Assembly: GCA_010015805.1 (NCBI GenBank)
Contig: ML978123.1
Location: forward strand, 310,001-374,000
Source: Rhizodiscina lignyota
Taxonomy: Eukaryota; Ascomycota; Dothideomycetes; Aulographales; Rhizodiscinaceae
Length of the DNA stretch: 64,000 nt
Reading direction: 5' to 3'
In this document: positions 44,333 through 56,698 of the stretch, piece by piece
Position numbering within the stretch: position 1 is the first letter of the stretch
How the letters are laid out: each line of letters opens with the position of its first letter
Notes under the pieces: generated by a model
Databases searched by the model: none
Seen by the model: the letters and a program-made list of their open reading frames with translations, nothing else
What the model was told of the DNA's origin: nothing
Made by a program: the position numbers and the translations under genes

Positions 44333-47230
44333 CTATAGCTTGTCATAGTACTGTAAAACATCGTTAGTGAGATATTGCTAAGAGAAAATAGATTTTCTAG
44401 ATGACTTACGTTGTCCACACCCGGAACCTCAGGCTTAAGACCCTTCCTCTTACGCATCTCCTCAACGACCTGACCAGGCTTCGAAGTCTTGTCAAGCGGG
44501 CTGCCACCTGGAAGAATCTGCCAGTGGTCAAACACAGACTGTGGGAAGGCCTGGCCACCGGTCGCTTGTCGGAGATCCGCAGTGAAACCGAAAGACTCGT
44601 TGACAGGAAGGTACGCCTTGACGTTGAAGAGAGGGGTACCAGGACGCTGGGACTCCTCGAAGACGTGACCACGCTTGCGGGTGAGCACACCGTAGATACC
44701 ACCCATGGCCTGTTCAGGCACCTGGATCTCGACCAAGAAGACGGGCTCAAGGATACCTGGGTCGGCAAGCAGGGTTGCGGCGTACAGCACACGACGAGAA
44801 GTAGGAATGATCTGTCCACCGCCACGGTGGATAGCATCAGCGTGAAGGGTGACGTCCATGATGTTGAAGCGGACCGCGCGCATTGGCTCCTCAGCGACTG
44901 GACCTTCCTTGGTTGCCCACTGGAAACCAGAGACAACGGAGTCCTTGATTTCGTTAAGGTACTGAACGGCCTTGGTCTGGTCAACGAGGACGTTGGCGCC
45001 AGAGGTGTCGGGACCGAAACACCAGATCTTGCGGGCATCGGTGACATCCCAGCCGTGCTCATCAGCAAGAATACGAGCACGAGCCTTGAAGTCGTCACGG
45101 GGTCCGATCTTGCCAGCCTCAATATCCCTTGCGACCTCTTCAGCGAGAGGAGCGGCGGTCATGTACAGACGATTGTGCTTGTTGGGCGACTTGGAAAGAG
45201 CAGTGATACTTGAAGTACCACCAACGGTCTCACGGTACTGGACGACGGGGTCGGAGATACGGAGAGGAACACCAGCATGATCCTCCTCAAGATCCTTCAA
45301 GCAGATTTCCAAGTGCAGCTCACCAGCACCAGCAACGACGTGCTCACCGGATTCGTTGATTAATGTCAAGACGCAAGGATCGGACTTAGACAGACGCTTG
45401 AGACCTTCGACGAGCTTGGGCAGATCGTTGGCGTTCTTGACTTCGACGGAGCGCTGCACGACAGGAGATACGGAGAACTTCATGACCTTCAGGTTGTGCG
45501 CCGTCTCGCTAGTGGTGAGAGTACCGGACTTGAGCAAGAACTGATCGACGCCGACAAGACCCAAGATGTTACCGGCGGGAACATCCTCGATGGGCTCGAC
45601 GAAACGGCCCATCATCAGGATGGTACGCTGGATGGACTTGATGAACAAGTCTTCCTTCTTGCCCGGGGTGTAGTTGGGGCCCTGGATACGGACCTTAAGA
45701 CCAGAGCGGACGGTACCAGAGAAGACACGACCGAAAGCGTAGAAGCGGCCCTTATCGGAAGTCGGCACCATCTTAGAGACGTACAACATGAGCGGGCCCT
45801 TAGGATCGCAGTCACGGATACCAATGGCGTTCTCGTCGTCGTGAGGACCCTCGTACAGAGTCTCCATACGATATCTCTGAGCAGTGACCGGGGATGGAAG
45901 GTGGAGAATCATCATCTCCAAGAGAGCGTCGGCAGCCGGCAGGAACTTCCTCATGACAACCTTAAGGAGAGCCTTGCCCTCGAGGTCTTTCTCGTCGCCA
46001 GTAAGCTTAATCTCAAGCTTCTCCAGAAGAGTTGGGATCTCGTCCTTCTTGAAGTTCATGACGGCGTTGAAAATCTTGAAAATCGGGTCCAGGATGAACT
46101 GGTTGAAAGCACGCTCAAGAGTCTGACCATCGTGCGTGCCAACCTTGGTCCACTTCTTGGTCTTCGGATTGAAGAAGCTGTCACCCTGAATGGAGTCAGC
46201 ACAGATTCGAAAGTTGGAGATTTAAGTGACTTACCCAGAGGCGCTCCATCATCTTGTTCTTGTCCACACCGAACTTCTTAGCATACCTATTGGCGAATTG
46301 CCTAATTGTGAAAGCCCAGCCGTGCAGACCAGATCCGAAAGCCACCGTACCCTTGTCGGGCATAACCTGGACATCACCGAGGGCCTTATCGTAGTATGTA
46401 GCAATGACGACGTTTACGGATTCGATGACACGAGAGAAATTCTGGTACAGATCCTCCTTCGAAAGCTGCAGCTCGAGAAGAGCTCGGTCGACCTTGTTGA
46501 TGATGACAACAGGCTTGATACGCTCACCAAGAGCCTGTCGCAGGACAGTTTCAGTCTGCACGCACACGCCCTCGACAGTGTCGACGACCACAAGCGCACC
46601 ATCGGTGACACGCAGCGCAGCCGTGACTTCGGATGAGAAGTCGACGTGGCCCGGAGAATCAATCAAGTTGATCAAGAAATCATTCTTGTCGACCTTGACT
46701 GGAATGTCCTTCATGTCTTCGGGATCGCTAAGTGTGGCATACAGAGAAATGGCGGTGGACTTGATTGTCACACCACGCTCCTGTTCATCCGGACGTGTAT
46801 CTGTGAATCGCGCCTCGCCTGCTTTCGCCGCCGAAATGATACCAGCACGCTGGACGAGGGAGTCGGTGAGGGTGGACTTGCCGTGGTCGACTGTAGGAGG
46901 GAAAATTGTTAGTTGCGAAGTGATCGAAGTAGCGTTGGAGTGGCTTACCGTGCGCAATAACCGACATGTTGCGGATATTGGCCGCGCTGTCCATAAGGGC
47001 GCGGATCTTGTGACATTGTTAGTTGTTGTCGCGAATTTTGTGGCGTTGCAGTGAATGCCGCTTGGAAATACATACTTCTTCGACGGTGAAGCTGTTGGGC
47101 GATATGTCAGCATCTTTTCGAAGGCAAATTGAAGGTACACTGCTCGTCCTCGAAGCTCGGATGGAGGCATGTAGAGTGTTCACTCGAGCTCTAAGGTGAG
47201 AATGAGACATGGAGCGACTTACTTGACCAT
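44333..47230 (-). CDS. eft2: Translation elongation factor 2 (eEF2)
   Basis: Six coding exons (47230-47223, 47091-47076, 47006-46949, 46890-46235, 46185-44410, 44350-44333) give 843 aa, the family length. Two start exons are only 8 and 16 nt and the last is 18 nt. Splicing yields [34 protein letters not shown] at the N-terminus and GVDNYYDKL at the end. The GTPase motifs are [17 protein letters not shown] and NKVD. Domain IV has the diphthamide-loop region [22 protein letters not shown] with the target His. The protein drives GTP-dependent ribosome translocation. Frames reading past the donor at 44409 (to about 44170) are intron read-through. Confidence 0.97.
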
Positions 47231-48689
47231 CTTGCCGGTATTGTCTGTTCTTTCTCTACTGTGCGGTTTTTTCTATACACAGGGTCTACCCCGCTGGCTC
47301 TGCGAGCAAGTCGCAGATGTTGATGCGAAATGAAAATTGGAGATGCGCTGCCTAGGCAGGCGTGAATATGCTGGAATAGCTCGAAAGCTGAGAAGTTGGT
47401 CAACAAGCTCTTGCCAGAGAGTGTTGCCGAGAGGGAAAAGAAGATTTTAAAGCGAAGGGAAATGTAGTGGGAAACAGCCTCCCCCGCCTCCAGCACTAAT
47501 GCCAATCGGGGTTAGCCCATTTTATCCAGGCGCTAAGCCAACTTTAGACACCACATGGACGGAGATAAGTTGGGTTATCTTCGCGTGGCCAACAGCGCCT
47601 TCAGTCACTTTGTCTCCTGTGCCTCTTCAAATCACAAAGTGAACCAAAACGGGATTCCACAGACGGTGTCTCTCATGATGGGACATTCTGCACAGTCACA
47701 ATGGCTTGTGCTGGCCCTTTTGCCCTCGGACAAATCCTTTGTGGCCAATAAGATTTCACGGATACCGAGTCGAGCTGAATGGCATAAGAGACATCTAACA
47801 GCTGCTGAGCCACGGTCAAAGTCATATCTCTGAAATTTCTCTTCAACAGACCTACTCAGGATAGGCTTTTGTTCAACCAAGCACTCTGAAATGCAGAAAT
47901 GCGACCATCAATCCCGCAGGGGGCAGAGGGGCCGGACAAGACGATCGAGCAGGCGTGGGATGCAGTCATGGCGAATATGAACAAGCTCAGACTTAGGAGA
48001 CGAGAGGAGCATTTTGTTCTAAGCCAGCAAGATGAGAGGAGGAAGGAGCTCACTTTAGTTCGAAGAGAGATGAAAGGAAGGTTCTTCGAGCCCACCTGTT
48101 ACGGCTAAGACTCAAAGAGCAGTGTTTTAGGCGAAACTGAAATCACCCGCAATGCTCCTTCTAAAGAAGGACTATGCGATGTTGGGCTATAGCTTCTGAG
48201 GCTTCAAAGGTGAGCATTACCATCATATGGATTTCAACAACGATTGAGCCGTGGATGGGGAACTGAGATCATTTAGGTGCAGTGCATTCGTCTATGAAAT
48301 GCGCCCGACAATGACAATAGACCATCTAAGGACTTCTTTTCATCCCTACATGTACAGTTCTCGGAGAATGAGCGCGTTGATCTGCTCGGACGCTTCGTTC
48401 GCCGGCATTGCGCATCTGCGGCTGACTTTTCGGGCGCCAGCGTCGCCCTTGCTGTGGACGTGAAAGACTTTGTCAACATCCACATTCCCTTTCATAGATA
48501 CGACAACCGCAGATACGACAACCGTAACCTCCCATATTCTCATTAAGGCATTGATAGACTCATTGCTCAATCCTACAGCAACTTTTAATCTACACGTAGG
48601 TAAATCCTACTCCCTTCCATCTCTCTATTTGTCCTTCTTCTCAGTACGAATCCGACATTCCGCTTTAGTTGCAGCAGCAAGATTTCATT
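47231..48689. other. eft2 promoter and unassigned sequence
   Basis: About 1.46 kb separates eft2 from the low-complexity protein gene. The proximal part should hold the eft2 promoter. A 69-codon ATG frame at 47899-48108 (plus), with a charged helical composition (MANMNKLRLRRREEHFVLSQ), is the most protein-like candidate; I cannot support it further. No RNA gene was seen. Confidence 0.4.
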
Positions 48690-49772
48690 ATGCCAAGGGA
48701 GAACAGCCCAGCTTCGTGGTTTCGAAACCTCAGTAACAAGGCGAGCCCTAATGCTTCTGTGCACCTCACGACAACCGTCGAAGAGCCACATCACCCTACA
48801 GCAAGCGAAAGGATGCCCCCACAACAACAGTCTCGACAGCAGTCTCGGAATCGCAGTCGCAAGTCTCGACGAAGTCGCTCTGATGCTTGTGTGGCCCCAA
48901 CTATAACCGTTGAAGCGCCACACCATCATCACGCAGCATCCGAAAGAATGCCTTCGCGCCAGCAGTCTCGACAGCAGTCTCGACAACAGTCTCGAAATCG
49001 CAATATTAAGTCTCTACGAAGCGGCTCTGATGCTTCTGCGGCCCCCACCATAATCGTCGAAGCACCACACCATCATCATCATACAGCAGCCGAAAGGCGG
49101 TCCATGCGACAGTCCCTGATGGAATCTGACATTAGCCAATATTCTGCGGCCGATGTGATGTCCTCACGACGAAGGCAAATGAGATCCGACAATAGCCAAT
49201 ATTCTGCAACGGAAGGGATGTCCACCAGCCAATATTCTGCAGCCGAAGGGATGTCCACCAGCCAGTATTCTGCAACCTCGATGACGGATGATGCACCTCT
49301 AAGCCCCTGGGCGTTCGAGGCTTTAATCCACGAAGCCGAAATCCTGCGTCAACTACCACCAGAGCTCAGCGAAGGCCTTCAAGACTACTTCGCCAAGTGG
49401 AGGGCAAAAGCGAAACGGCTGGAGCGGCAGCTGGCAGAGCTGAGGGCACAGGAGGGAGTGGAAGAAGCAGACATGGAGGAGCTGATGGATGCTGTCAAGA
49501 TGGAAATGGTGGCACTCTTTGAGCGGCTGCACGAGCTGGGTCTGGGGGAGAGGAAACCCCAGGGAAAGGATAAGGGAAAGCTCAAGGACATAGAGAGATC
49601 ATATTCTCCTTTAAAGAACTCTCTGACGCGGAATGGTGCGAGGAGTATACTGAACGAAGAGATCCAGGATATGAAGGAAGAGGAGCATGCGCTGGAGGAG
49701 GCGCAGATGGAATTACTTGAGAAAGGAGACGACATACCAGGAGCTGCGACCACGCAGTGCATAAACATGTAA
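48690..49772 (+). CDS. Low-complexity orphan with Gln/Ser/Arg and His-rich repeats and C-terminal coiled coil
   Basis: A single exon of about 360 aa starts at the ATG of MPRENSPASWFRNLS (an in-frame upstream Met at 48669 is a TTG-like or weak start). The N-terminal half carries three imperfect tandem units. Each runs from an APT(I/T)xVE(A/E)PHHHH block through ASERMP to a QQSRQQSRN(R/S) stretch and (R/S)SGSDAS. Four SQYSA(A/T)-EGM-type short repeats follow. The C-terminal half (about 225-350) is helical and charged, with a predicted coiled coil (KWRAKAKRLERQLAELRAQEG). I recognise no homologue. It is probably a lineage-specific, disordered-plus-coiled-coil protein. Confidence 0.65.
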   Translation: MPRENSPASWFRNLSNKASPNASVHLTTTVEEPHHPTASERMPPQQQSRQQSRNRSRKSRRSRSDACVAPTITVEAPHHHHAASERMPSRQQSRQQSRQQSRNRNIKSLRSGSDASAAPTIIVEAPHHHHHTAAERRSMRQSLMESDISQYSAADVMSSRRRQMRSDNSQYSATEGMSTSQYSAAEGMSTSQYSATSMTDDAPLSPWAFEALIHEAEILRQLPPELSEGLQDYFAKWRAKAKRLERQLAELRAQEGVEEADMEELMDAVKMEMVALFERLHELGLGERKPQGKDKGKLKDIERSYSPLKNSLTRNGARSILNEEIQDMKEEEHALEEAQMELLEKGDDIPGAATTQCINM

Positions 49773-50711
49773 CTCAGAGTCTGCAGGGATGTGCATTAGC
49801 AAGTGCACAACCGCATAGAGTTACGTCGTATGCTCGGCGAATCAACAATCGGACTGCGTAACGAGAAACATCAGGTTTCATCAATGGGTTGAAAAGACGC
49901 AGTTCAGTTCAAAGAGCAATACTCATAGCCTGAGATGTAGATAACCTTACTATGATTTACCGGAATGGAGATGCTGCGGGCATCAATGGCTAACTCGGAC
50001 CGATACCTATGCATATTGTACAGTGAAAACATGTCTTAACCCCAAGGCTTGTCGGCATTAAATCAGATTACAGCGATGCGGCCGTAAGACTTCGGTCAAA
50101 CATCTCAGTTCTGGTTTCACCACCCCTTTAATGAATTGTAATCCTCTCCGAACAACGAGCACGAACCTAGGTATCTCTTTCCCGAGTACTTGTTCTGCGA
50201 GCAGATCAACCAATGAGAGGACCTTGTCACAATACTCCACATATAGCCATAAAAGGATATCGTTCCGACTCCACCACAGGCTATCAACTATTCACAGCAC
50301 GGATGCCCTCAGTATTTCGCTAACTTTCTACACCATCTCGCAGCGTCCAAATGTGTTATTATATAGTTTGTGACGTCTCTGAATATAGCATTGTGGCTTG
50401 GCCAGAAAGTCTCCGGTGAGCTGGTTGCGTACAGTTGCTCAGCCGGGGCTGACGATGAAACAGGATGTAAGAACGATGGTGATTATTTTAGCAAAGAGAA
50501 ATAGGAAAGCATTCAGTGAGTGGAGAATTCATGAGGTGTGTTAATTTCCATGCACTCCGCCTCGCAACTATGTCCAATTTACTATTAAAGGGCCATCTGC
50601 GGCTCTGTCTTCTTTCCGTCTTACAACAAGAAGCCCATTTCTACAATATCATAAAGCGGTCTCAAGAGCCCTCGATTAATCTAATTCACACGGTTCAAAT
50701 AAATCTCAATC
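49773..50711. other. Intergenic region upstream of the GPI-type protein gene
   Basis: About 940 bp with no supported gene. The distal part should contain the promoter of the secreted protein that starts at 50712. Confidence 0.45.
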
Positions 50712-51275
50712 ATGTACTTCACAACTCTCGCCCTCCTCAGTACCTGCCTCCTCTCGTCCGTCGCCTTCGCCGCCGACTCCAACAACTGTCCCGGTGTTAT
50801 GTACGCGCAGGTCGACAATACTGCTACCACATCCGGTTGCTGTGTTGGCGGCCACAACAACCCGCTCGTCATATCCCCTTGCCCCGGCTGGCCGGTATGC
50901 ACCGGTCCGACAACCACCTCGCAGCAGAGCAACCTGCTGTCCTGCGCGACTTTCATTCCCGCCACCGATGACAACTACTCCGATTTGGTTTCGAGCGCGA
51001 GCGTGAGTCTGCAGAAGAGCGGGACAAATATTAGGACTACGTTGGGCGTGAATAATAATGCGAAGAGCACCCCGGCCCCGACGAGCACAGGCAGTTCAGG
51101 AGGAAGTGCGTCGACGGGAAGCGGGATTACTCAATCACAATCGCAGGGAAGTGGTAGCAGCGCATCGTTCGTGCAATCGCAGTCTCAATCACAATCCACG
51201 GGTGCTGCTGTCCCAGTTGTCGTGGAGTTGGGAGCGATTGCGGCTGGTATATTCGGCGCAGCTGTGCTCCTGTGA
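50712..51275 (+). CDS. Secreted cysteine-containing, probably GPI-anchored cell-surface protein
   Basis: A single exon encodes 187 aa. The N-terminal signal peptide is YFTTLALLSTCLLSSVAFA. The mature domain has six cysteines (NNCPGVMY, SGCCVGG, SPCPGWPVC and LLSCATF), as in small cell-wall proteins. A Ser/Thr/Gly/Gln-rich stalk, including QSQSQ repeats, follows. The C-terminus is a hydrophobic GPI-addition tail (VVVELGAIAAGIFGAAVLL) after small residues. The predicted location is the plasma membrane or cell wall. The exact function is unknown. Confidence 0.8.
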   Translation: MYFTTLALLSTCLLSSVAFAADSNNCPGVMYAQVDNTATTSGCCVGGHNNPLVISPCPGWPVCTGPTTTSQQSNLLSCATFIPATDDNYSDLVSSASVSLQKSGTNIRTTLGVNNNAKSTPAPTSTGSSGGSASTGSGITQSQSQGSGSSASFVQSQSQSQSTGAAVPVVVELGAIAAGIFGAAVLL

Positions 51276-51660
51276 GAGGACAAGGTCAATATATCCCGGG
51301 GCGAGTGTGGAAAGTGCGAGGAGGGACAGAGTTATGGGTAAAAGCCAGGGAAGGGAAGAGACCAGAATTGATGAACGGAAAAGGAGTATCTTAGGAGATT
51401 GTCTTCGTCAGGCGACACAGTTACCATAAATTATAGAGTTTAATCCAGACCCATCGAAATACGAAAAATGTCCTTCATCGTTCTGGTCAATTTCGTATCG
51501 AAGTGGCTAAAGGATAATCGATCATGTATCATTGAAGGGTATGGACATCTAGTCTTAACGAGATATGCAGCCGTGGTTTGCATCTCCCCAGACTCTCTTC
51601 ACGCATCTACTCGCCTGTACCGTTTACGCCGTAGCTCCATGCTTTTGTTCGTGATCATGC
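51276..51660. other. Convergent intergenic region
   Basis: This 385-bp stretch lies between the 3' ends of the GPI-type gene and the PheRS gene. Nothing else was recognised. Confidence 0.5.
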
Positions 51661-53823
51661 TTACAAGAAGACCTCTAAATTGATCTCCAGCGCGCTGACA
51701 GGGAAGCTAAAATATTGTTAGCGATACTTGGCTAATAGCAACGGACATATCCAGATACTTACGGAAGGTCATAGTTCTTCAGTACTGTCGGATGGAGGAT
51801 ACCGAAAGAACCGATCTGTTCCTTCTTGCCCTCCAAGCTCAGCATGATCGCTGCAGCATGGCCTTGGAAGAAGGTTGGGTCGTCGATTTCCTCGATCCAG
51901 TAGCCTTCGAGCTTCTCATTCTTTAAACCATCCTCACGTGTAATGAAGGCCGATCTCAGCATCTGCATGACGCGGTCAAGCAGTCCGTGGACGACCTCGA
52001 AACCGCTGGTCTTGCCGTACCAAGCTGCAGCGAAGTGCCTCTCATTCCTGCTCTTTCGTTCAAGGCTCAGGTCCTTGAAAGCGACGTCGCTTGCCTCAAA
52101 GACTTTCATCGGTACCGGTCTATGCTTGTTCTCTCTGATCGTCTTGAGTATTCCAGGGAGCAGACTCGTCCGTACGATCTGATATTCTGCACTCTTCGGA
52201 TTCTGTAGCCGAACCGCAGTCTTGCCATCATCAACGCGGTTCAGCCATGCAAAGTTCTCGTCGTGTGAGCAGAGAATGAGCGGCATGACTTCGCTCCAGC
52301 CGGCCATAGCTGCCTCCATGCGGACAATATCAGCAAGCTTGTTGATCGGGAGTGGCGCACCGACAGCAGCAGACTTGTTCGGGTAGAAGCGCGGAAGATT
52401 GTTGAACCCGTAAGCGACCGCGACGTCTTCCATGATGTCGGCCTGGTGTAGCACATCGGCACGAGTGACTGGAACGGATATATCGAGAAGTTTCTTGGGA
52501 TCGGATTTAGACGGTACTACGTGGTATCCCATGCGCGTGAGGAGTTTAGCCTGCTCTTGAGGTGAAAGCTCAAGCCCTGTACACTCGTTAATGTACGCAA
52601 CTTCCGCTTCCATCTCTCTCGGTGTAAGGTCTGGCGCTTCTCGCGTCTCGTGGTTGTGAGGAGAGTTGATTTTGATGGGCTCGACGGTATAAGGCTCTGC
52701 GCAGTACTGGCTGAACATAGCACATAAAATATGGTTCACAATCTCCACCTTGGTCTTGTCCAGCGCAGTGATCTCGATGAAAACATTCTTGGTATTGAGT
52801 GTGATCTTAGAATGGTCGCCGTTGATGATCGGTGGTAAGGACAGGACTGTTCGGTTGGCATCGTAGATGACTGGATATACTGGGGAATCGCGGATGATAT
52901 GGAGGTAGCGACCTAGATGTCTATCTTTCTGTAAAGATGTCAGATGTGTGGCCGTGAGGTAACGAGGCACTTACCTCGTAGAATTCCATTAGTTCTTTTC
53001 CATTCATCTTCTTCGTCTGATTCAATGGAACAAACTCGATTTGCTCCGGTGGGAGGGCCTCATAGGAGAAAGGGCCTTTAATCGTATCTAGGTCGTGTGT
53101 ACCTATTGACACGAGCGTACGCTGTCTAGCAAGGTTCGCGTGCAATTTGTCCTGGAGAGCGATGAACTGCTCGTAGCTCTTCTTCGTGAAGGTGATATTG
53201 CGAAGGACTGCTCCAGAGACGAGTGGTCGTATTCTCATTGTCTAGATGACATCAGCCACAACCGAGGTCTTCATGTCCATCTCTGACTCACGTCCTCCTT
53301 CACATTCAGTATCTGTAACTCTCCACCTGGAGGTGGGACAAGTCGGAAGTTTGGTAGAGTCATGCGCTCCAAGAAGACATTGAGGTTCATGGCTATGCCT
53401 TCAAAGCACAGCATGTCATATCTAGCCCGTATAAGCTGCTTATTGCATCCTTCGCATGCTCGTCGAGATATACCTGTTCGCTGGTATCTCTATCTTGAGT
53501 TGTGGAGGTTCTTGGACGCCATCTACGATTGGACGCTCGTCGTTCGTGGTCTGAGAGACATTAGAGGATTCACGCAAGGGCGCCCCATTGCACATACGTC
53601 TTCGTCGAGTTCGATCCCTAGTATATAATTAGCATTGATCAAAACAGAAAGTACTTTAAGTGCGCACCGAATTCGAAACATAGTTCATCGAACTCTTCGG
53701 TGGTGAATCTTCAGCAACAAACAGTTAGGCCTTCATTCGAGTTCAAAGACACAGAGTCATTGCGACTCACTCTCTGCCCAAAGCCTTGAAGAGGTCCGCC
53801 TTGTCGACTGCGATGGTAGGCAT
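51661..53823 (-). CDS. frs1: Cytosolic phenylalanine-tRNA ligase beta subunit
   Basis: Eight exons (53823-53771, 53708-53668, 53617-53598, 53550-53474, 53421-53292, 53241-52975, 52928-51763, 51706-51661) give 599 aa, the usual size. All introns are 46-62 nt. The N-terminus [38 protein letters not shown] is assembled from three short exons. Conserved blocks include [16 protein letters not shown] (the PANR motif) and [11 protein letters not shown]. The C-terminus is [16 protein letters not shown]. The beta subunit pairs with alpha as an (alpha-beta)2 enzyme that charges tRNA-Phe; this subunit carries the B3/B4 editing and tRNA-binding modules. The 20-nt exon 3 is unusually small. Confidence 0.96.
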
Positions 53824-54401
53824 GTTCGCGCCAGCCTACAGCTTGCGCCGGGGGTTTGTACAACGTAAGGGGCCTAGCTTTCGGTCGCTCCGCTGTCGAC
53901 GGCGTCGTGGAGCTCAATATGAGGCTGAACAGTGGAGGCTAAATAGCTTCGAGAAGTTCAGCTCGAGCGTTTGCGCGAATTGGCGTGGAGTAAGCCGAAC
54001 AGTCATGGCGCACACGGAGCTCATTAAATTTCGAGGTTGTCAGCCACATGTGGCGGTGCGGCTTTGTGTGGAGCAATCGATCTGCCCAAATTGAGGCGAG
54101 CAACGCAGAGCAGCATCACAAACTCGCAACACCCCACACCAACTTCAATAATCCCACGCACGTCACTCCTGCCTCTCCCAAACACGCCCTCCCGAGTGCT
54201 GCGGAAAATCCTGCATCTGAGGGAGCTTCAACTTGTCGCGCAACACCCAGGCTGGCCCACCTCGAGCTCAGTTCACGCTGCCGCCCGGTCATTTCCTCCT
54301 TAGCAACGAAGGAACAGCCCGCAACGCCTCTTCTCACTTGGCTCGATCCCGAGTGGATCGCACGCTCCTTTCACAATCTAAGCACGTAGAGCACGAGCAG
54401 C
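53824..54401. promoter_or_regulatory. Divergent promoter region (frs1 / PP2A scaffold gene)
   Basis: This 578-bp region lies between the divergent starts at 53823 and 54402. Open frames in its distal half have no ATG-supported coding character. No specific operator was recognised. Confidence 0.5.
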
Positions 54402-56698
54402 ATGGAGGGGCCGAATCAGAACGACGAGCTATATCCCATTGCTGTCCTCATTGACGAGCTCAAGGTGCGCCTGCACACGCGACATCATCAATGGACTCAT
54501 TCACTGATTTATTCCAGCACGACGATGTTCTACTGCGCTTGAACGCTATCCACCGTCTTTCGACCATTGCTCTAGCTCTGGGACCTGAGCGGACGCGCGA
54601 CGAGCTCATACCCTTCTTAGATGGTGCGTCTGCCTTAGATATGTTGCTGTCTGGATAGTGCTGATTGAACACAACAGAGTCGGTCGAGGACGAAGATGAG
54701 GTGCTCACAGCACTGAGCGAGGAGCTGGGCAATTTCGTCGACCTTGTCGGCGGCCCCGAGTACGGGCATGTCCTTCTCTCGCCTTTGGAGAACCTGGCGG
54801 CCATCGAGGAACCACTGGTCCGTCAGAAGGTGCGGTGTCTCTCTCGATGTGATTTCAGCGGCTATGCTAACAGTCTTTGTAGGCCGTCGAATCCTTGAAC
54901 AAGATATGCGAGCAGCTCTCGCAACAGCAAGTCGAAGAGTACTTCATTCCTCTCACCATGCGCCTCTCGAAAGCCGACTGGTTTACCTCCAAAATCTCCG
55001 CAACTGGCCTCTACAATACCCCATACAAAATGGCTACACCGCCGTCCCAGGAAGGACTGAGGCAGCATTTTGGACAGTTGGTCCATGACGATACGCCAAT
55101 GGTTCGGAGACAGGCTGCGACTGAGATGGCGACGTTCATCAAATCCATGCCTGCGGCGATTGTGATCGAGGAGATGATTCCACTCTTCCAACATCTCGCG
55201 GGCGATGATCAGGATAGCGTTCGATTGCTGACGGTGAACATTCTTATTGCGATAGCGGAGGCGGTCCCGAAGGAGCAGCAGTCAAGTCATGGAGTACTCC
55301 TCACATCACTCCGGAGCCTGTTCGAAGACAAAAGCTGGCGAGTCAGGTATATGGTCGCGGATCGTTTTGAGAAGGTACATTTTTGTTACGCACTAACTCT
55401 CTCTTCTTTTATAGGAAGGCTACTGTTACTCACGTCCTGCAGATCGCCAAAGCAGTAGATGACGAGGTTGTCAGCCGAGACCTCGTTCCAGCGTTTGTCA
55501 AGCTCCTCAAAGATACCGAAGCAGAAGTACGCACTGCCATTGCCGGTCAGATTCCAGGTCAGATTTATCGCTCCTCATGCCCCCTTACGTCATACTCACA
55601 ACTCCCAGGCTTCTGTGCGCTGCTCGACCGAGAAACGCTTCTTCACGAAGTCATGCCTGCCATCGAGGAGCTCGTATCCGATTCTTCGCAACATGTCCGA
55701 GCGCGACTTGGTGAACAGATCAGTGGATTAGCACCCATCCTTGGCAAGGAAGAGTATGTTAGCGCTCTCGAATAGGAGGACTTGCAAACTAATTTCTTCC
55801 AGAACGATATCTCATCTTCTACCGATGTTCCTCAACATGCTCAAAGACGACTTCCCAGACGTCAGACTCGGTATCATCTCAAAACTCGAGTCTGTCAACA
55901 GTGGTAAGTATACCTTGTGGTATATAAGCTTCAAGAATTAACTTCTCTTAGTTATCGGTATCGAACTGCTCTCTCAGTCCCTACTCCCTGCCATCGTGCA
56001 ACTGGCTGAAGACAAGAACTGGCGCGTTCGTATGGCGATCATCCAATACGTGCCGCTCCTAGCATCACAGCTTGGTGTCAAGTTCTTCGACGAGAAGCTA
56101 AGCACCCTGTGCATGAGCTGGCTTGGCGATACCGTCTACAGCATCCGTGATGCTAGCACTAAGAACCTCAAGAAGCTGACAGAAGTATTCGGTGTCGAGT
56201 GGGCCACAGGCGCAATCGTGCCAAAGGTTATGGCGATGGGAAACCACCCGAACTACCTCTACAGAATGACGACTTGCTTTGCCGTCTCCGTGAGTCCTCT
56301 CAAACAAGACTGTAACAGAATGAATTTTATGCTCTAACAGCTCGCAGACCCTCGCTGACGTTCTCAATCTCCAAATCATCGAGACCGGCATCCTCCCAAT
56401 CATGGATAAGCTTGTCAACGACGACATCCCGAACATCCGCTTCAACGTCGCCAAGTCGTACAAGGTTCTCATCGACGTCCTCCGCAGACTCCCCGAGACA
56501 GGTACTCTCGCAGACATCGAGGCTGGAAATACTTCTCCCCCACCGGCTGGAGGCTCGCCGAAGGGCCTCGAGATCATCAACAGCGGCATCATGCCAAATC
56601 TCCAAAAGCTGCAGCAGGATGACGATGAAGATGTGAGGTTCTTTGCTGCGGACGCGGCGAAGAGTTACACCGAATCCGACGAGATGAATGTGGAATAG
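54402..56698 (+). CDS. tpd3: PP2A scaffold (A) regulatory subunit, HEAT-repeat protein
   Basis: Nine exons (54402-54464, 54518-54623, 54678-54829, 54883-55374, 55443-55557, 55609-55753, 55803-55903, 55952-56289, 56348-56698) give 620 aa. Introns are 48-68 nt. The product is built of about 15 HEAT repeats with the recurring pattern ...D...VR..A...: for example [53 protein letters not shown] and [22 protein letters not shown]. The last two are highly conserved in PR65/Tpd3. The scaffold binds catalytic C and regulatory B subunits of protein phosphatase 2A. An extra loop ([16 protein letters not shown]) in the last repeats makes it longer than the animal 589-aa form. Confidence 0.96.

Noticed and set aside
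44170-44409. Extension of the eEF2 frame beyond the donor at 44409
   Set aside because: The extension is not eEF2-like. A short 18-nt exon giving YYDKL restores the conserved C-terminus.
44401-45213. Long plus-strand open frames antisense to eft2 (also 45496-46281 and 46404-47054)
   Set aside because: They mirror the highly biased eEF2 gene and show no domain.
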